A stretch of 64,000 nucleotides of DNA from Erythrobacter sp. SG61-1L (GCF_001305965.1 NZ_JXQC01000003.1:1364001-1428000); one strand, 5' to 3'. Positions 1-9,024 are shown, counted from the first letter of the stretch. The notes: a model not told the origin generated them from the sequence alone. Numbers and translations: made by a program.

Positions 1-49
1 CGGCCCGTTACCGGACCGCCCTTCCCTATTTAGAACCGGTTGACCCGGA

Positions 50-505
50 TCAGAACTTCACGCCAACGCCGACGCCGACCGTGTCGGTGTCAGTGAAATC
101 GCTGAAGTTGTGACGGTAGTAGACCTTGCCGTAGAGGCTCTTGCCGAACATCTGTTCAACGCCCGCGCCAAGGTGCGGGGTGTCTTCGCCGTCAGTGATG
201 GTGTAGCCGCCATCGACGTAGAGCTTGGTGGCTTCCGAAGCCTTCACGCCCAGACGGCCGGTGAAGCCCACGCCGATGTCGGCGCCGCCTGCCAGAGCCT
301 TGTCGGCGGACACTTCGACACCCGCGAAGGCGGTGCTGCCGAGGTCGAAATCGTAGCCCGCGGCAATGCCGGCGGTCGCTTCTTCATCGCCGCCGCCCCA
401 GATCACGCCACCGCGCGCTTCGACGCGTGCTTCGTTGGCGAAAGCAGGCGAAGCCACAGCAGCAGAGGCTGCAACGGCAGCCAGGGTGAGAACAACACGA
501 CGCAT
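50..505 (-). CDS. small outer-membrane beta-barrel protein
   Basis: A 151-residue protein with an N-terminal signal peptide (hydrophobic Ala-rich stretch, likely cleaved after AFA at about residue 23). The rest is alternating, Gly-rich amphipathic beta segments ending in Phe (GVGVKF), the usual C-terminal signature for BAM-assembled outer-membrane barrels. It is a paralogue of the next minus-strand gene: both share a [14 protein letters not shown]-like first strand, an AGYDxxLG motif and an [18 protein letters not shown] segment. At about 130 mature residues it is short, suggesting an 8-strand OmpX/OmpA-N-like barrel. A GGAGA ribosome-binding site precedes the ATG. The function is unknown; a structural or porin-like envelope role is inferred. 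Confidence 0.75.
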   Translation of the reverse strand: MRRVVLTLAAVAASAAVASPAFANEARVEARGGVIWGGGDEEATAGIAAGYDFDLGSTAFAGVEVSADKALAGGADIGVGFTGRLGVKASEATKLYVDGGYTITDGEDTPHLGAGVEQMFGKSLYGKVYYRHNFSDFTDTDTVGVGVGVKF

Positions 506-614
506 AGGTAATCTCCTTCAATTCAGCCCCTCGCAAGGGACGAGCCGGTAGCTAGGAACCGCATCCTGTCGCCCAAATGAACTTGGCGTTCAGATATTCC
601 ATCGTGTCAGAATC

Positions 615-634
615 ATGTTGCACTTACGCAACAT
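615..634. promoter_or_regulatory. inverted repeat upstream of the first OMP gene
   Basis: A perfect 7-bp inverted repeat, ATGTTGC-N6-GCAACAT, lies about 110 bp upstream of the start of the 50-505 gene. Its TGTTGC/GCAACA half-sites recur upstream of the other two outer-membrane barrel genes in the window (1399-1418 and 53465-53483). A transcription-factor operator is inferred; the regulator is unknown. Confidence 0.4.
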
Positions 635-709
635 ATTCATTCATCCGCGCGTAATGTTATGAGGTTCTGGCCGGCAGCCGCGTCCGCGCGCGCCTCCCTC
701 GCGCGCATG

Positions 710-739
710 AAAAAAGGGGCGGCCTTTTCAGGCCACCCC
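710..739 (-). terminator. rho-independent terminator of the second OMP gene
   Basis: On the minus strand a GC-rich stem (GGGGTGGCC pairing with GGCCGCCCC, one G:T pair) with a 6-nt loop is followed directly by a run of six T. It lies about 30 bp past the stop codon of the 769-1260 gene, as expected for its terminator. Confidence 0.75.
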
Positions 740-768
740 TTCTTGAAAGCTTCGAAATCCCGATGGGA

Positions 769-1260
769 TCAGAAGTTCATGCCGACGCCGAACAGCGCGG
801 TTTCGTAGGTGCCGCCATTGCTTTCAGCCATGATGTGGCGGAATTCGCCCTTGGCGTAGAAGTTGCCGGTGATGCCCTGCTGCAGGCCCAGGCCGACGTT
901 CCATGCGCCGGTGCAAGCGTCGCACGGTTCGCTGTTCCAGCCGCCGGTGACGTAGAACTTGCCGGTTTCGTTGGTCTTGAGGCCAAGGCGGCCCGAAACG
1001 CCGAAGGAAACCTTGGTGCCGTCGGTCAGGATCTTGTCGGCCGAAACTTCAGCGCCGGCGAAAGCGAGATCGCCCAGGGCGAGGTCATAGCCAGCGGCAA
1101 CGCCGAGCGTCGCATCGTCAAAGCCCTGGCCCCAGAAGTAACCGGCGCGGCCTTCCACGCGGATTTCATTCGCATTGGCAGCTTCGTCCTGAGCGAAAGC
1201 GGGAGTTGCCAGAACGGCCGACGCCAGACCGAAAGCGGCGGCAAACGCAAACTTGTTCAT
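769..1260 (-). CDS. small outer-membrane beta-barrel protein, paralogue of the 50-505 gene
   Basis: A 163-residue protein starting [11 protein letters not shown], with a signal peptide cleaved near AFA-QDE. It then has repeated amphipathic strands and a terminal Phe (GVGMNF). It resembles the 50-505 protein throughout ([26 protein letters not shown]), so the two are probably a tandem duplication. A CDAC pair in a predicted loop could form a disulfide. The ATG at 1260 was chosen because the signal peptide begins there and a GGAG sequence lies just upstream. A longer in-frame reading exists but would put about 90 residues of non-signal sequence in front. It has its own terminator downstream and is divergent from trpB. 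The function is unknown beyond envelope localisation. Confidence 0.75.
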   Translation of the reverse strand: MNKFAFAAAFGLASAVLATPAFAQDEAANANEIRVEGRAGYFWGQGFDDATLGVAAGYDLALGDLAFAGAEVSADKILTDGTKVSFGVSGRLGLKTNETGKFYVTGGWNSEPCDACTGAWNVGLGLQQGITGNFYAKGEFRHIMAESNGGTYETALFGVGMNF

Positions 1261-1398
1261 TTTATTCTCCTTGCATCCCCCCGGCCGCTCTTGTGGCGGT
1301 ACTTTCCCGAGGAGGGGGCGCCCCCATAGTCGGCGCGGCAGGCAGAGCAATATGACGAATGTCAGTCTGTGCAGTTTGGCTAAACTGGTGAAACAATA

Positions 1399-1418
1399 TT
1401 GCAACACCGCTGTTGCAA
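1399..1418. promoter_or_regulatory. inverted repeat between the second OMP gene and trpB
   Basis: A perfect 8-bp inverted repeat, TTGCAACA-N4-TGTTGCAA, lies in the divergent intergenic region, about 140 bp upstream of the OMP start and 90 bp upstream of trpB. It shares GCAACA/TGTTGC half-sites with the palindrome at 615-634. It could act on either gene; the repeat near the other OMP genes favours the OMP side. Confidence 0.45.
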
Positions 1419-1507
1419 GCGGACACTTGCCTGAAAGTGCAGCCCCCGCTTGGATGCGCCAAAACTCTGGACTTGCGCATACCTCTCTGCCAATCGGCGC
1501 GGCGGAT

Positions 1508-2722
1508 ATGACAGACCTAGCCAACTCATTCCGCACCCAGCCTGACGAGCGCGGGCACTTCGGCCAGTTCGGCGGCCGCTATGTCGCCGAAACGCTGATG
1601 CCGCTCATCCTCGATCTGGAGAAGGAATATCGCGCAGCCAAGGCGGACCCCGCCTTCAAGGCCGAGTTCGACAACCTGATGGCCCATTATGTGGGCCGCC
1701 CCAGCCCGCTCTATTTCGCAGAGCGGCTGACGGAGCACTTCGGCGGCGCACAGATCTGGTTCAAGCGCGAGGAACTGAATCACACCGGCGCGCACAAGAT
1801 CAACAATTGCATCGGCCAGATCCTGCTGGCCATCCGCATGGGCAAAACGCGGATCATCGCGGAAACCGGCGCGGGCCAGCACGGCGTGGCCACGGCCACC
1901 GTCTGCGCGCGCTTCGGCCTACCCTGCGTGATCTACATGGGCTCCACCGACGTGGCCCGCCAGCAGCCCAACGTGTTCCGCATGAAGCTGCTGGGCGCCG
2001 AAGTTGTCCCGGTGGAATCGGGCGCCAAGACGCTGAAGGATGCGATGAACGAGGCACTGCGCGACTGGGTCGCCAATGTGCATGACACATTCTACATCAT
2101 CGGCACTGCCGCCGGCCCGCACCCCTATCCGGAACTGGTCCGCGATTTCCAGAGCGTGATCGGCAAGGAAGCCCGCGCCCAGATGCTGGAACGCACGGGC
2201 CGCTTGCCCGACCTGCTGCTGGCAGCCGTGGGCGGCGGATCGAATGCGATCGGCCTGTTCCACCCCTTCCTCGACGATCCCGACGTGGCAATGATGGGCG
2301 TCGAAGCGGGCGGCCACGGCGTGGATACGGACAAGCACGCCGCCAGCCTGACGGGCGGCGCACCTGGCATCCTTCACGGCAACAAGACCTATCTGCTGCA
2401 GGACGAGGACGGCCAGATCATCGAGGCGCACTCGATCAGCGCCGGGCTGGATTATCCGGGCATCGGGCCGGAACATAGCTGGCTGCACGACATCGGGCGG
2501 GTGAAGTATCTCCCGATCAACGATGACGAAGCGCTGGAGGCGTTCCAGCTTTGCTGCAAGCTGGAAGGTATCATTCCCGCGCTGGAAAGCTCCCACGCGC
2601 TGGCGGCCCTGCCCAAGGTGGCGAAGGAATATGGCAAGGACCAGATCATTCTGGTCAATGTCTCCGGCCGGGGCGACAAGGACATCTATACCGTGGCCGA
2701 TGCGCTGGGGGCCAAGATATGA
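1508..2722 (+). CDS. trpB: tryptophan synthase beta subunit
   Basis: Catalyses the last step of tryptophan synthesis, condensing indole with L-serine using pyridoxal phosphate, in an alpha2beta2 complex with TrpA. The 404-residue length is normal. The N-terminal [12 protein letters not shown] motif, the PLP-lysine motif HTGAHKINN (Lys97), the GAGQHG loop and the phosphate-binding GGGSNAIG motif are all present. The reading frame is open further upstream, but family alignment places the start at this ATG (MTDLANSF). It is the first gene of trpB-trpA-accD-folC, and its stop overlaps the trpA start (ATGA), implying translational coupling and equal subunit output. No Trp leader peptide or attenuator was seen in the roughly 250-bp upstream region. 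Confidence 0.97.
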   Translation: MTDLANSFRTQPDERGHFGQFGGRYVAETLMPLILDLEKEYRAAKADPAFKAEFDNLMAHYVGRPSPLYFAERLTEHFGGAQIWFKREELNHTGAHKINNCIGQILLAIRMGKTRIIAETGAGQHGVATATVCARFGLPCVIYMGSTDVARQQPNVFRMKLLGAEVVPVESGAKTLKDAMNEALRDWVANVHDTFYIIGTAAGPHPYPELVRDFQSVIGKEARAQMLERTGRLPDLLLAAVGGGSNAIGLFHPFLDDPDVAMMGVEAGGHGVDTDKHAASLTGGAPGILHGNKTYLLQDEDGQIIEAHSISAGLDYPGIGPEHSWLHDIGRVKYLPINDDEALEAFQLCCKLEGIIPALESSHALAALPKVAKEYGKDQIILVNVSGRGDKDIYTVADALGAKI

Positions 2723-3510
2723 GCCGCTTTGCAACCGCATTCGGAAAGGGCCACCCCGCCCTCGTCTGCTTCATCACTGCCGGTGACGGCGATACCGCCG
2801 CCAATCTCGATGCGCTGGTCGCAGGTGGCGCCGATGTGATCGAACTGGGCATGCCCTTCACCGATCCCATGGCCGATGGCCCGGCGATTCAGGCTGCGAA
2901 CCTGCGTTCGCTGGCCAAGGGCACGACCACGGCGGATGTTCTCGCCCTCGCTGCGGGCTTCCGTGCGCGTCATCCCGAAGTGCCGCTGGTCCTGATGGGC
3001 TATGCCAATCCGATGATCCATCGCGGTGCGGACTGGTTTGCGGCCGAGGCCGCCAAGGCCGGCGTGGACGGCGTGATCTGCGTCGACATTCCACCCGAGG
3101 AAGATGCAGAGCTTGGCCCGCAATTGCGCGGTGCAGGCCTCAACATGATCCGCCTTGCCACTCCCACTACCGATGCAGCGCGCCTTCCCGCCGTGCTCGA
3201 AGGGTCGGGCGGGTTCCTCTATTACGTCTCTGTCGCCGGGATCACCGGCAAGCAGCAGGCGGCGCTCGATTCCATCGAACAGGCCGTATCCCGCCTCAAG
3301 GCGGCGACTGACCTGCCCGTGGCGGTCGGCTTCGGCGTGCGCACGCCCGAACAGGCCGAGGCGATTGCCCGCGTGGCCGATGGCGTCGTGGTCGGCTCTG
3401 CCTTCATCGATATCGTCGCGGCTCATGGCGAAGAAGCCGCCGCGCCGCTCAAGGAACTGACCGCCGCGCTTGCCAAGGCGGTCCATAATGCACGAGAAAC
3501 AGTCGCATGA
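2719..3510 (+). CDS. trpA: tryptophan synthase alpha subunit
   Basis: Cleaves indole-3-glycerol phosphate to indole and glyceraldehyde 3-phosphate, and channels indole to TrpB. It has 263 residues, the usual size of this TIM barrel. The catalytic pair is visible as [14 protein letters not shown] (Glu42 and Asp53, the same spacing as Glu49/Asp60 of the Salmonella enzyme). The phosphate-binding VGFGV and GVVVGSAF loops are near the C-terminus. The start ATG overlaps the trpB stop, and its own stop overlaps the accD start (ATGA again), so three genes are translationally coupled. Confidence 0.97.
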   Translation: MSRFATAFGKGHPALVCFITAGDGDTAANLDALVAGGADVIELGMPFTDPMADGPAIQAANLRSLAKGTTTADVLALAAGFRARHPEVPLVLMGYANPMIHRGADWFAAEAAKAGVDGVICVDIPPEEDAELGPQLRGAGLNMIRLATPTTDAARLPAVLEGSGGFLYYVSVAGITGKQQAALDSIEQAVSRLKAATDLPVAVGFGVRTPEQAEAIARVADGVVVGSAFIDIVAAHGEEAAAPLKELTAALAKAVHNARETVA

Positions 3511-4355
3511 GCTGGCTTTCCCGCGTCCGCAACGCCCTGCCCTTCGGCAACAAGCGCGAATCTCCCGACAATCTGTGGGTGAAATGCCCCGGCTGCGGGG
3601 AAATGCTGTTCACGCAGGAATATGAGGCGAACCTCAGCGTCTGCCCGCGCTGTGGCCACCATGGCCGCATCGGCGCCGATGCCCGCCTGGCGCAGATTCT
3701 GGACGAAGGCTTCAAGCTGCTGCCCGCGCCCAAGGTGAAGGAAGACCCGCTGAAGTTCCGGGATTCCAAGCGTTATACCGATCGCCTCAAGGCGGCCCGC
3801 GCCAACTCGCCCCATGCCGATGCCTTCACTGCCGCTTCCGGGCGGATCGAAGGGCGCAAGGCCGTGGTGGGCGTGCAGGATTTCGGCTTCATGGGCGGTT
3901 CCATGGGCATGGCCGTGGGCGCAGCCTTCTGTGCCGGTGCCGAGAAGGCCCTGGCCGAGAAATGCGCCTATGTCGTGGTTACCGCTGCTGGCGGCGCCCG
4001 CATGCAGGAAGGCATTCTCAGCCTTATGCAGATGCCCAAGGCGACTGTGATGACCCGCCGCCTGAAGGAAGCGGGCCTGCCCTATATCGTGGTGCTGGCC
4101 GATCCGACCACGGGCGGCGTCACTGCCAGCTACGCCATGCTGGGCGACATCCATATTGCCGAACCAGGCGCGCTGATCGCCTTTGCGGGCCAGCGCGTGA
4201 TTCAGGAAACGATCCGCGAAAAGCTGCCCGAAGGGTTCCAGCGCGCGGAATATCTGCACGAACACGGCATGGTGGACATGGTGGTGGAGCGCAAGGATCT
4301 GCGCGCCACGCTGGCCACTCTGCTCGATTACCTGACCCCGGCCAAGGCCGCCTGA
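3507..4355 (+). CDS. accD: acetyl-CoA carboxylase carboxyltransferase subunit beta
   Basis: The beta half of the carboxyltransferase that moves CO2 from biotin to acetyl-CoA to make malonyl-CoA for fatty acid synthesis; it partners with AccA, which is not in this window. It has 282 residues. The N-terminal zinc ribbon is intact (Cys27, Cys30, Cys46, Cys49), followed by the crotonase-like carboxyltransferase fold with GGSMGMAVG and GGARMQEG motifs. The start overlaps the trpA stop (ATGA). Sitting between trpA and folC is a common alphaproteobacterial arrangement. Confidence 0.96.
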   Translation: MSWLSRVRNALPFGNKRESPDNLWVKCPGCGEMLFTQEYEANLSVCPRCGHHGRIGADARLAQILDEGFKLLPAPKVKEDPLKFRDSKRYTDRLKAARANSPHADAFTAASGRIEGRKAVVGVQDFGFMGGSMGMAVGAAFCAGAEKALAEKCAYVVVTAAGGARMQEGILSLMQMPKATVMTRRLKEAGLPYIVVLADPTTGGVTASYAMLGDIHIAEPGALIAFAGQRVIQETIREKLPEGFQRAEYLHEHGMVDMVVERKDLRATLATLLDYLTPAKAA

Positions 4356-4377
4356 GCCACTTCGCAGGACATAGCAG

Positions 4378-5700
4378 ATGCGCGATTTCGCTACCTCGGA
4401 AGATCCTGAGGTCCAGCGGGAGCTTGACCGGCTCGCCGCCCTTACCCTGCCTCAGGGCCGCTTCGGCCTTGAGACGATCCGCGAAATCCTGAAGCGCATC
4501 GGCGATCCGCAGAAGCACCTGCCGCCCACGTTCCATGTCGCGGGCACCAACGGCAAGGGTTCGACCTGCACCTATCTGCGCTACATGCTGGAAGCACAGG
4601 GGCTGACGGTCCACACCGCCACCAAGCCGCATCTGGTGCGCTATAACGAACGCATCCGGCTGGCCGGCAAGCTGATCGAGGACAAGCTGCTCGCCTCGCT
4701 GCTCAAGGAAGTGCTGGACGCCAGCGAAGACCTTGGGCCGAGCTTCTTCGAAGTGACCACCGCCGCCACTTTCCTCGCCTTCGCGCGCATCCCGGCGGAT
4801 GTCTGCGTGATCGAGGTGGGCCTTGGCGGGCGGTTTGACGCCACCAATGTGCTGGAAAATCCGGTCGCCTGCGGCATCGCCTCGCTGGGGATCGACCATG
4901 AAGCGTTCCTGCTGCGTGAAGACCCTGTGGCGCCCGCCCATCCGCTGGCCCGCATCGCCTTTGAAAAGGCCCATATCGCCCGCGCTGGCGCGCCGCTCGT
5001 CACCATGTCCTATCCGCCCGAGGCGACCGCGCAGGTCATCCGCCTTGCCAAGGAAGCGCGCACCAGCGTGGCCATGCGCGGCCAGGAATGGACCGTGCAT
5101 GTGGACGACAAGCTGCATTACCGCGACGCCGCCGGCGATCTGGAACTGCCGCTGCCCACGCTTTACGGCAAGCATCAGGGTGAAAACGCGGCGCTGGCCG
5201 TGGCCATGCTGCGCCACCAGAGCACAGTCGCGGTAACGCCCGAGGCCATGGCACAAGGCATCGTCAATGCCCGTTGGCCCGCGCGCCTTCAGGCACTGAA
5301 GGAGGGACCGATCACCGCGCTGGTTCCCGGTGCGGAATTCATCCTCGATGGCGGGCACAACCCGGATGCGGCACAGGCGATTTCGCGCGCGCTGGCCGGG
5401 CGCAGCGGCCTCGCCCTCGTCATGGGCATGATGGCCAACCGGCCCATCGGCGAGTTTCTGGAGCCCATCGCCCCGATGATCGCCCAGATCCGCACCGTGC
5501 CGATCACCGGCCACGATTGCCACAGCCCGGAAGACATCGCCGCCGCCGCAAAGGCCCTCGGCATTACCGATGCTGCCCCCGCGCAGACTGTGCAGGAAGC
5601 CTTGGCCAGCTTCACCCCCGGTGCGCACACCGTGCTGATCGCCGGTTCGCTCTATCTGGCAGGCGTTGTGCTGGAAGCGAATGAGGAAGTGCCGGACTGA
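4378..5700 (+). CDS. folC: bifunctional folylpolyglutamate synthase / dihydrofolate synthase
   Basis: An ATP-dependent Mur-ligase-family enzyme that adds glutamate to dihydropteroate and then extends the glutamate tail of folates. It has 440 residues, normal for FolC. The ATP-binding loop GTNGKGST (about residues 57-64), the EVGLGGRFDATNV motif and the C-terminal DGGHNPDA motif are present. It lies 22 bp after accD and ends the four-gene operon. The following sequence holds a nested palindrome instead of an obvious rho-independent terminator. Confidence 0.95.
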   Translation: MRDFATSEDPEVQRELDRLAALTLPQGRFGLETIREILKRIGDPQKHLPPTFHVAGTNGKGSTCTYLRYMLEAQGLTVHTATKPHLVRYNERIRLAGKLIEDKLLASLLKEVLDASEDLGPSFFEVTTAATFLAFARIPADVCVIEVGLGGRFDATNVLENPVACGIASLGIDHEAFLLREDPVAPAHPLARIAFEKAHIARAGAPLVTMSYPPEATAQVIRLAKEARTSVAMRGQEWTVHVDDKLHYRDAAGDLELPLPTLYGKHQGENAALAVAMLRHQSTVAVTPEAMAQGIVNARWPARLQALKEGPITALVPGAEFILDGGHNPDAAQAISRALAGRSGLALVMGMMANRPIGEFLEPIAPMIAQIRTVPITGHDCHSPEDIAAAAKALGITDAAPAQTVQEALASFTPGAHTVLIAGSLYLAGVVLEANEEVPD

Positions 5701-5744
5701 GGTTTGGCGCTCGCCGCGCGAGCGATTTCAGCGAGGCCGTTCTT

Positions 5745-5916
5745 TTCGCGCAGAGACGCAGAGAGCGCAGTGGACTCGCGCACACTTCCATTGTCGTCAT
5801 TCCCGCGCAGGCGGGAACCCAGCAGCTGCGGTCGAACTGGATTCCCGCCTGCGCGGGAATGACGAGGGGGTGGACATGACCCACCCGCTTCGCGTTCTCT
5901 GCGGTCTTTGCGCGAA
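5745..5916. repeat. nested intergenic palindrome (REP-like element inside a second inverted repeat)
   Basis: The folC to ampG interval of about 240 bp is filled with repeats. The inner element (5795-5864) has arms beginning CGTCATTCCCGCG and ending CGCGGGAATGACG. The outer pair is an imperfect inverted repeat: a CGCAGAGACGCAGAGAGCGC-type arm at 5749-5770 and its degenerate complement at 5895-5916. The inner family recurs at 63924-63993, with a single arm at 62395-62410. It lies between convergent genes, so it could serve as a bidirectional terminator. Confidence 0.7.
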
Positions 5917-5942
5917 CCCTTCTCTCTTTCCTGCGCCTCAGC

Positions 5943-7286
5943 TCAATCGAAAGCCTTCTCCACCGGCTCTTCCTCGCCTGCGCTGCCCATGGAGGCATCT
6001 ACCAGCCCGGTGCGGCTCATCCACCAGAACAGGACGATACCCGGCACTGCCGCCACGGTAGTGACGAGGTAGAAGTTCACGTAGCCGAAGTTCTCGATCA
6101 TCGCGCCGGCAGTGGTGCCGGTCAGGAACCGGCCCACAATGCTCGCACTCGCGCTGATCAGCGCGTATTGAGCCGCCGTGAAGCGAAGGTCACACAAGGC
6201 TGAGAAATAGGCGACCACCACCACGCCGCCATAGCCGCTGGCGATGTTCTCGAACCCGATGGCCCCGGCCATGCCGATGTTGGAATGGCCCGCAGCCGCC
6301 AGTGCGGCAAAGCTGAGATTGGAAACGGCCATCAGCACCAGCGCCACCAGAACCGAGCGCTTGAGGCCCATCTTTGCATAGGCCACGCCGCCGATGAACA
6401 CGCCGATCAGATAGGCCCAGAAGCCCACGCCCACATCGTACAGCGCGATTTCGTCATTGCTGAATGCCAGATCGTCGAACAGCAGGCGGAAGGTCAGGTT
6501 CGCCAGTGTGTCGCCGATCTTGTGGACCAGGATGAACAGCAGCACCAGCAGGGCGCCCTTGCGCTGGAAGAATTCAGCGAATGGCCCCGCAATGGAATGC
6601 CACACCTCTGCCACGCCGCGCCGTTCGATAGTCACCTTGCGACGCTCCGGCTCGCCAAGGATGATCGCTGTCAGGACTGCCGGAAGCACCAGTGCCGCAC
6701 AGGCAATATAGGCGGCGGACCAGCCCATGCGCGCCGCCACCACCAGCGCCAGTGCGCCAGCCCCTGCCGAGCCGATGCGCCAGCCATACTGGCTCATGCC
6801 CGATCCGGTGCCGAGCTGATAGGGCTTCAACGTCTCGATCCGGTAGGCGTCGATCACGATGTCGAAGGTCGCGCCCGCAATGCCTACCAGCACTGCACTG
6901 GTGGCCATCCACACGATATCCGCCTTGGGATCGGCCAATGCGAGGTTCACAACCGCTGCCGCCACGAAGGCGCCACACACGATCATCCACGATACGCGCT
7001 GCCCCAGTCGCCCGAGAATGGGCAACCGCACCCCGTCGGGAATCCAGGCCCAGAACACCTTGAGATTGTAGACCAGAAAGGCCAGCGTGAAGGCTGTGAC
7101 GGTCGACTTCTCAATCCCGTCCTGCGCCAGCCGCGTGGTCAGCGTCGCAGCGATCATGGCATAGGGAAAGCCCGAGGAAATGCCGAGGAAGAAGGCGGCG
7201 AGCGATTCCTTTTCCAGATAGGGCTTGATCGAGCCCCACAGGCTGCGCCGTTCCGTTGCTGCAGCGTGTTCCATCGCGTCGGCCAT
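5943..7286 (-). CDS. AmpG-like MFS permease, putative muropeptide transporter
   Basis: A 447-residue protein with about 12 hydrophobic membrane segments. AmpG-type permeases import anhydromuropeptides released by cell-wall turnover for recycling. Supporting features are the N-terminal GISSGFPYAMIAATLTTRL segment (AmpG proteins typically have a comparable G-SG-P--L motif), the WAWIPDGVRLP loop after the second helix, and an AFDIVIDAYRIE-like stretch reading ATFDIVIDAYRIE. No beta-lactamase or amidase gene is adjacent, so the substrate is inferred from the family. It is transcribed convergently with folC. Confidence 0.75.
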   Translation of the reverse strand: MADAMEHAAATERRSLWGSIKPYLEKESLAAFFLGISSGFPYAMIAATLTTRLAQDGIEKSTVTAFTLAFLVYNLKVFWAWIPDGVRLPILGRLGQRVSWMIVCGAFVAAAVVNLALADPKADIVWMATSAVLVGIAGATFDIVIDAYRIETLKPYQLGTGSGMSQYGWRIGSAGAGALALVVAARMGWSAAYIACAALVLPAVLTAIILGEPERRKVTIERRGVAEVWHSIAGPFAEFFQRKGALLVLLFILVHKIGDTLANLTFRLLFDDLAFSNDEIALYDVGVGFWAYLIGVFIGGVAYAKMGLKRSVLVALVLMAVSNLSFAALAAAGHSNIGMAGAIGFENIASGYGGVVVVAYFSALCDLRFTAAQYALISASASIVGRFLTGTTAGAMIENFGYVNFYLVTTVAAVPGIVLFWWMSRTGLVDASMGSAGEEEPVEKAFD

Positions 7287-7619
7287 GCCGCCTCCCTTGC
7301 GTTGCGGCCGCCAAACTAGCGTTGCCTATCGGGAAAGAAAGAGCGGCTTCCACAGTCTCGCAAGGCTGCCCTGTGCAGAGCGCGCCGAAAAGGGGCGGCG
7401 ATGCGACCGCCACCTGCGCAAACGCACCGCCATGCAAGTGCGTCAATCGTTAACGCCCTCTCAAACTTTGTAACCATGCGTTAAGAAGTTCGGCGCATCC
7501 ATGGACTCCTAAGGCATTGGTAAATTGTCATATTTTAGCAATTTCTGATGAATTGCCGAATGCCGATCCCCTGGGAGGGGATGTTCCGGAAAGGCATCCG
7601 GAAAAAAGGGGGCAAACTG
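7287..7619. other. intergenic region without a supported gene
   Basis: About 330 bp between the divergent AmpG-like gene and the small Cys/His protein. No convincing ORF is seen. It contains the CtrA-like site at 7470-7484 and is more AT-rich around 7500-7560, consistent with promoters in both directions. Confidence 0.5.
7470..7484. promoter_or_regulatory. near-consensus CtrA binding site
   Basis: GTAACCATGCGTTAA matches the alphaproteobacterial CtrA consensus TTAA-N7-TTAA at all but the first base, and also the extended TTAACCAT half-site form. It lies 136 bp upstream of the GTG of the 7620 gene and 184 bp upstream of the AmpG-like gene. The window also encodes CckA and CpdR, which control CtrA. 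Confidence 0.4.
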
Positions 7620-7823
7620 GTGATAGGGGCATATTTATGCCGCACGTTCGGCCATCGGGTTAACCGGCGCCGCGTGTGGAACGACGGTATAGACTTCAGA
7701 ACTTCATGCCATCGCTGTGGCACCGAACTGATCCGCGATCTGGATCAATGGCGGGAATACGATCCTGCCCGGCACGACAATCCGGGCCGCCTCCCCCATC
7801 CGCGCGCCCGCGATCCGGGCTGA
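7620..7823 (+). CDS. small Cys/His-rich protein, putative zinc-binding
   Basis: A 67-residue protein starting MIGAYLCRTFGHR. It contains a CxxxGHR segment and then a CHRCGTELIRD segment (C-x2-C), spaced like a small zinc ribbon. Its tail is basic and Pro/Arg-rich. The GTG at 7620 is preceded by AAGGGGG with 7-nt spacing, a far better ribosome-binding site than those of the upstream in-frame ATGs at 7548, 7560 and 7581. Small proteins with this CxxxGH...CxxCG layout are, as I recall, common and uncharacterised in Sphingomonadales. The function is unknown; nucleic-acid binding is only a guess. Confidence 0.55.
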   Translation: MIGAYLCRTFGHRVNRRRVWNDGIDFRTSCHRCGTELIRDLDQWREYDPARHDNPGRLPHPRARDPG

Positions 7824-8039
7824 GGCTGCGCAAAGCATTTTCCTACTGCGTCCGAATATGCGAATGCGCGAAGACAATGTTCGCGATATCCGGCCTCGTC
7901 CCCTTCACCGGCTGCGCCTTTCTGTGCGGCGGGAATGAACGCACCTTCCCGCGGGGCGGGGACGGACAGGTAAAAGGTCACACCCGGCGCCGAGAATTGT
8001 CGCCCAATGCATTGTTATTTTGTGATTATTCCGAAATAT

Positions 8040-8055
8040 CTGCGAAGTTTCGCAG
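8040..8055. promoter_or_regulatory. perfect inverted repeat upstream of the pseudouridine synthase
   Basis: CTGCGAA-GT-TTCGCAG, a 7+2+7 perfect palindrome about 60 bp upstream of the TTG start at 8116. It could be an operator or a leader hairpin. No T-run follows, so it is not a terminator. The rest of 7824-8115 shows no gene. Confidence 0.3.
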
Positions 8056-8115
8056 GCTGTTTCGTGTAACTTTCGGGCAGCATCCTTCTTTGCCCCGGAA
8101 AAGGGAGGCATTGCT

Positions 8116-9024
8116 TTGACGGCCCCGCGCTCTGGCCCTAAGGGCCGCTCCATGCCTCAAGACAGGAACGCGGCGCCGCGCAGGCGACCCGCCCCCAAAT
8201 CCGCAGCCGCCAAATCTGCACCCGGCAAGCCCGGCCCCGCAAAAGCCACGGCCAAGACCGCAGACGCAGCACCGCGCGAAGGCGATCGCATTGCAAAGCT
8301 GCTTGCCCGCGCAGGCGTGGCCAGCCGCCGCGAGATCGAACGGATGATCGCGGATGGCCGCATCGCGCTGGACGGCAAGGTGCTGGAAACGCCCGCCACT
8401 ATCCTCACCAGCCTGAAGGGCGTGACGGTGGACGGCGACCCTGTAGCCGCGCCTGAAGCGCCGCGCCTGTTCCTGTTCCACAAGCCGCAGGGCCTGCTGA
8501 CGGCGGAGCGTGACCCCAAGGGCCGCCCGACCATCTACAATGCCCTGCGCAATGCCCTGCCCCCCGGCACGCCCCGGCTGATGCCCATCGGCAGGCTGGA
8601 TCTCAACACCGAAGGGCTGCTGCTGCTGACCAATGACGGCGAGTTGAAGCGCGCGATGGAACTGCCTTCCAGCGGCATCCCGCGCACCTATCGCGCCCGC
8701 ACTTTCGGCGACATTTCGCAGGCCCAGCTTGAAACGCTGATCGAAGGCGTGACGATCGAAGGCGTTCATTACGGGCGGATCGACGCCAATCTGGAACGGC
8801 GCACCGGCCGCAACCAGTGGATCGAACTGACCCTGACCGAAGGCAAGAACCGCGAAGTGCGCCGGGTGCTCGAACATCTCGGCCTGCAGGTCAGCCGCCT
8901 GATGCGCATCTCCTATGGTCCCTTTGCCTTGGGCGATCTGCCCCGCGGGCAGGCCAGCGAAGTGCGCCAGAAGGATGTCGAACAGTTCCGCCGCCACATC
9001 GCCACGCGCGGGGGATGGAAGTGA
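8116..9024 (+). CDS. RluB-type 23S rRNA pseudouridine synthase
   Basis: A 302-residue protein of the RsuA/RluB family, which isomerises uridine in large-subunit rRNA. Residues 1-55 are a disordered Ala/Lys/Pro-rich tail. An S4 RNA-binding domain follows (about 58-100, RIAKLLARAGVASRREIE). The catalytic domain carries GRLDLNTEG, with the conserved catalytic Asp at 162. The TTG start is supported by AAGGGAGG about 7 nt upstream; an in-frame ATG at 8152 is the alternative. Its TGA overlaps a GTG start for rsmD, so the two rRNA-modification genes are coupled. RluB rather than RluE/RsuA is inferred from the N-terminal S4 domain and extension. Confidence 0.85.
   Translation: MTAPRSGPKGRSMPQDRNAAPRRRPAPKSAAAKSAPGKPGPAKATAKTADAAPREGDRIAKLLARAGVASRREIERMIADGRIALDGKVLETPATILTSLKGVTVDGDPVAAPEAPRLFLFHKPQGLLTAERDPKGRPTIYNALRNALPPGTPRLMPIGRLDLNTEGLLLLTNDGELKRAMELPSSGIPRTYRARTFGDISQAQLETLIEGVTIEGVHYGRIDANLERRTGRNQWIELTLTEGKNREVRRVLEHLGLQVSRLMRISYGPFALGDLPRGQASEVRQKDVEQFRRHIATRGGWK

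Noticed and set aside
110-511. Plus-strand ORF opposite the first outer-membrane gene
   Set aside because: It is an antisense shadow of a clear signal-peptide-bearing barrel gene and has no ribosome-binding site or recognisable domain.
1253-1507. In-frame extension upstream of trpB
   Set aside because: TrpB homologues start at MTDLANSF; the extension overlaps the divergent OMP leader and has no domain content.
1260-1508. trp attenuator leader
   Set aside because: No Trp-rich leader ORF or alternative hairpin-terminator pair is visible upstream of trpB.
7676-8119. Long ORF overlapping the small Cys/His protein
   Set aside because: Its sequence has no domain, its Arg/Pro content is shadow-like, and the small protein frame has a better start.
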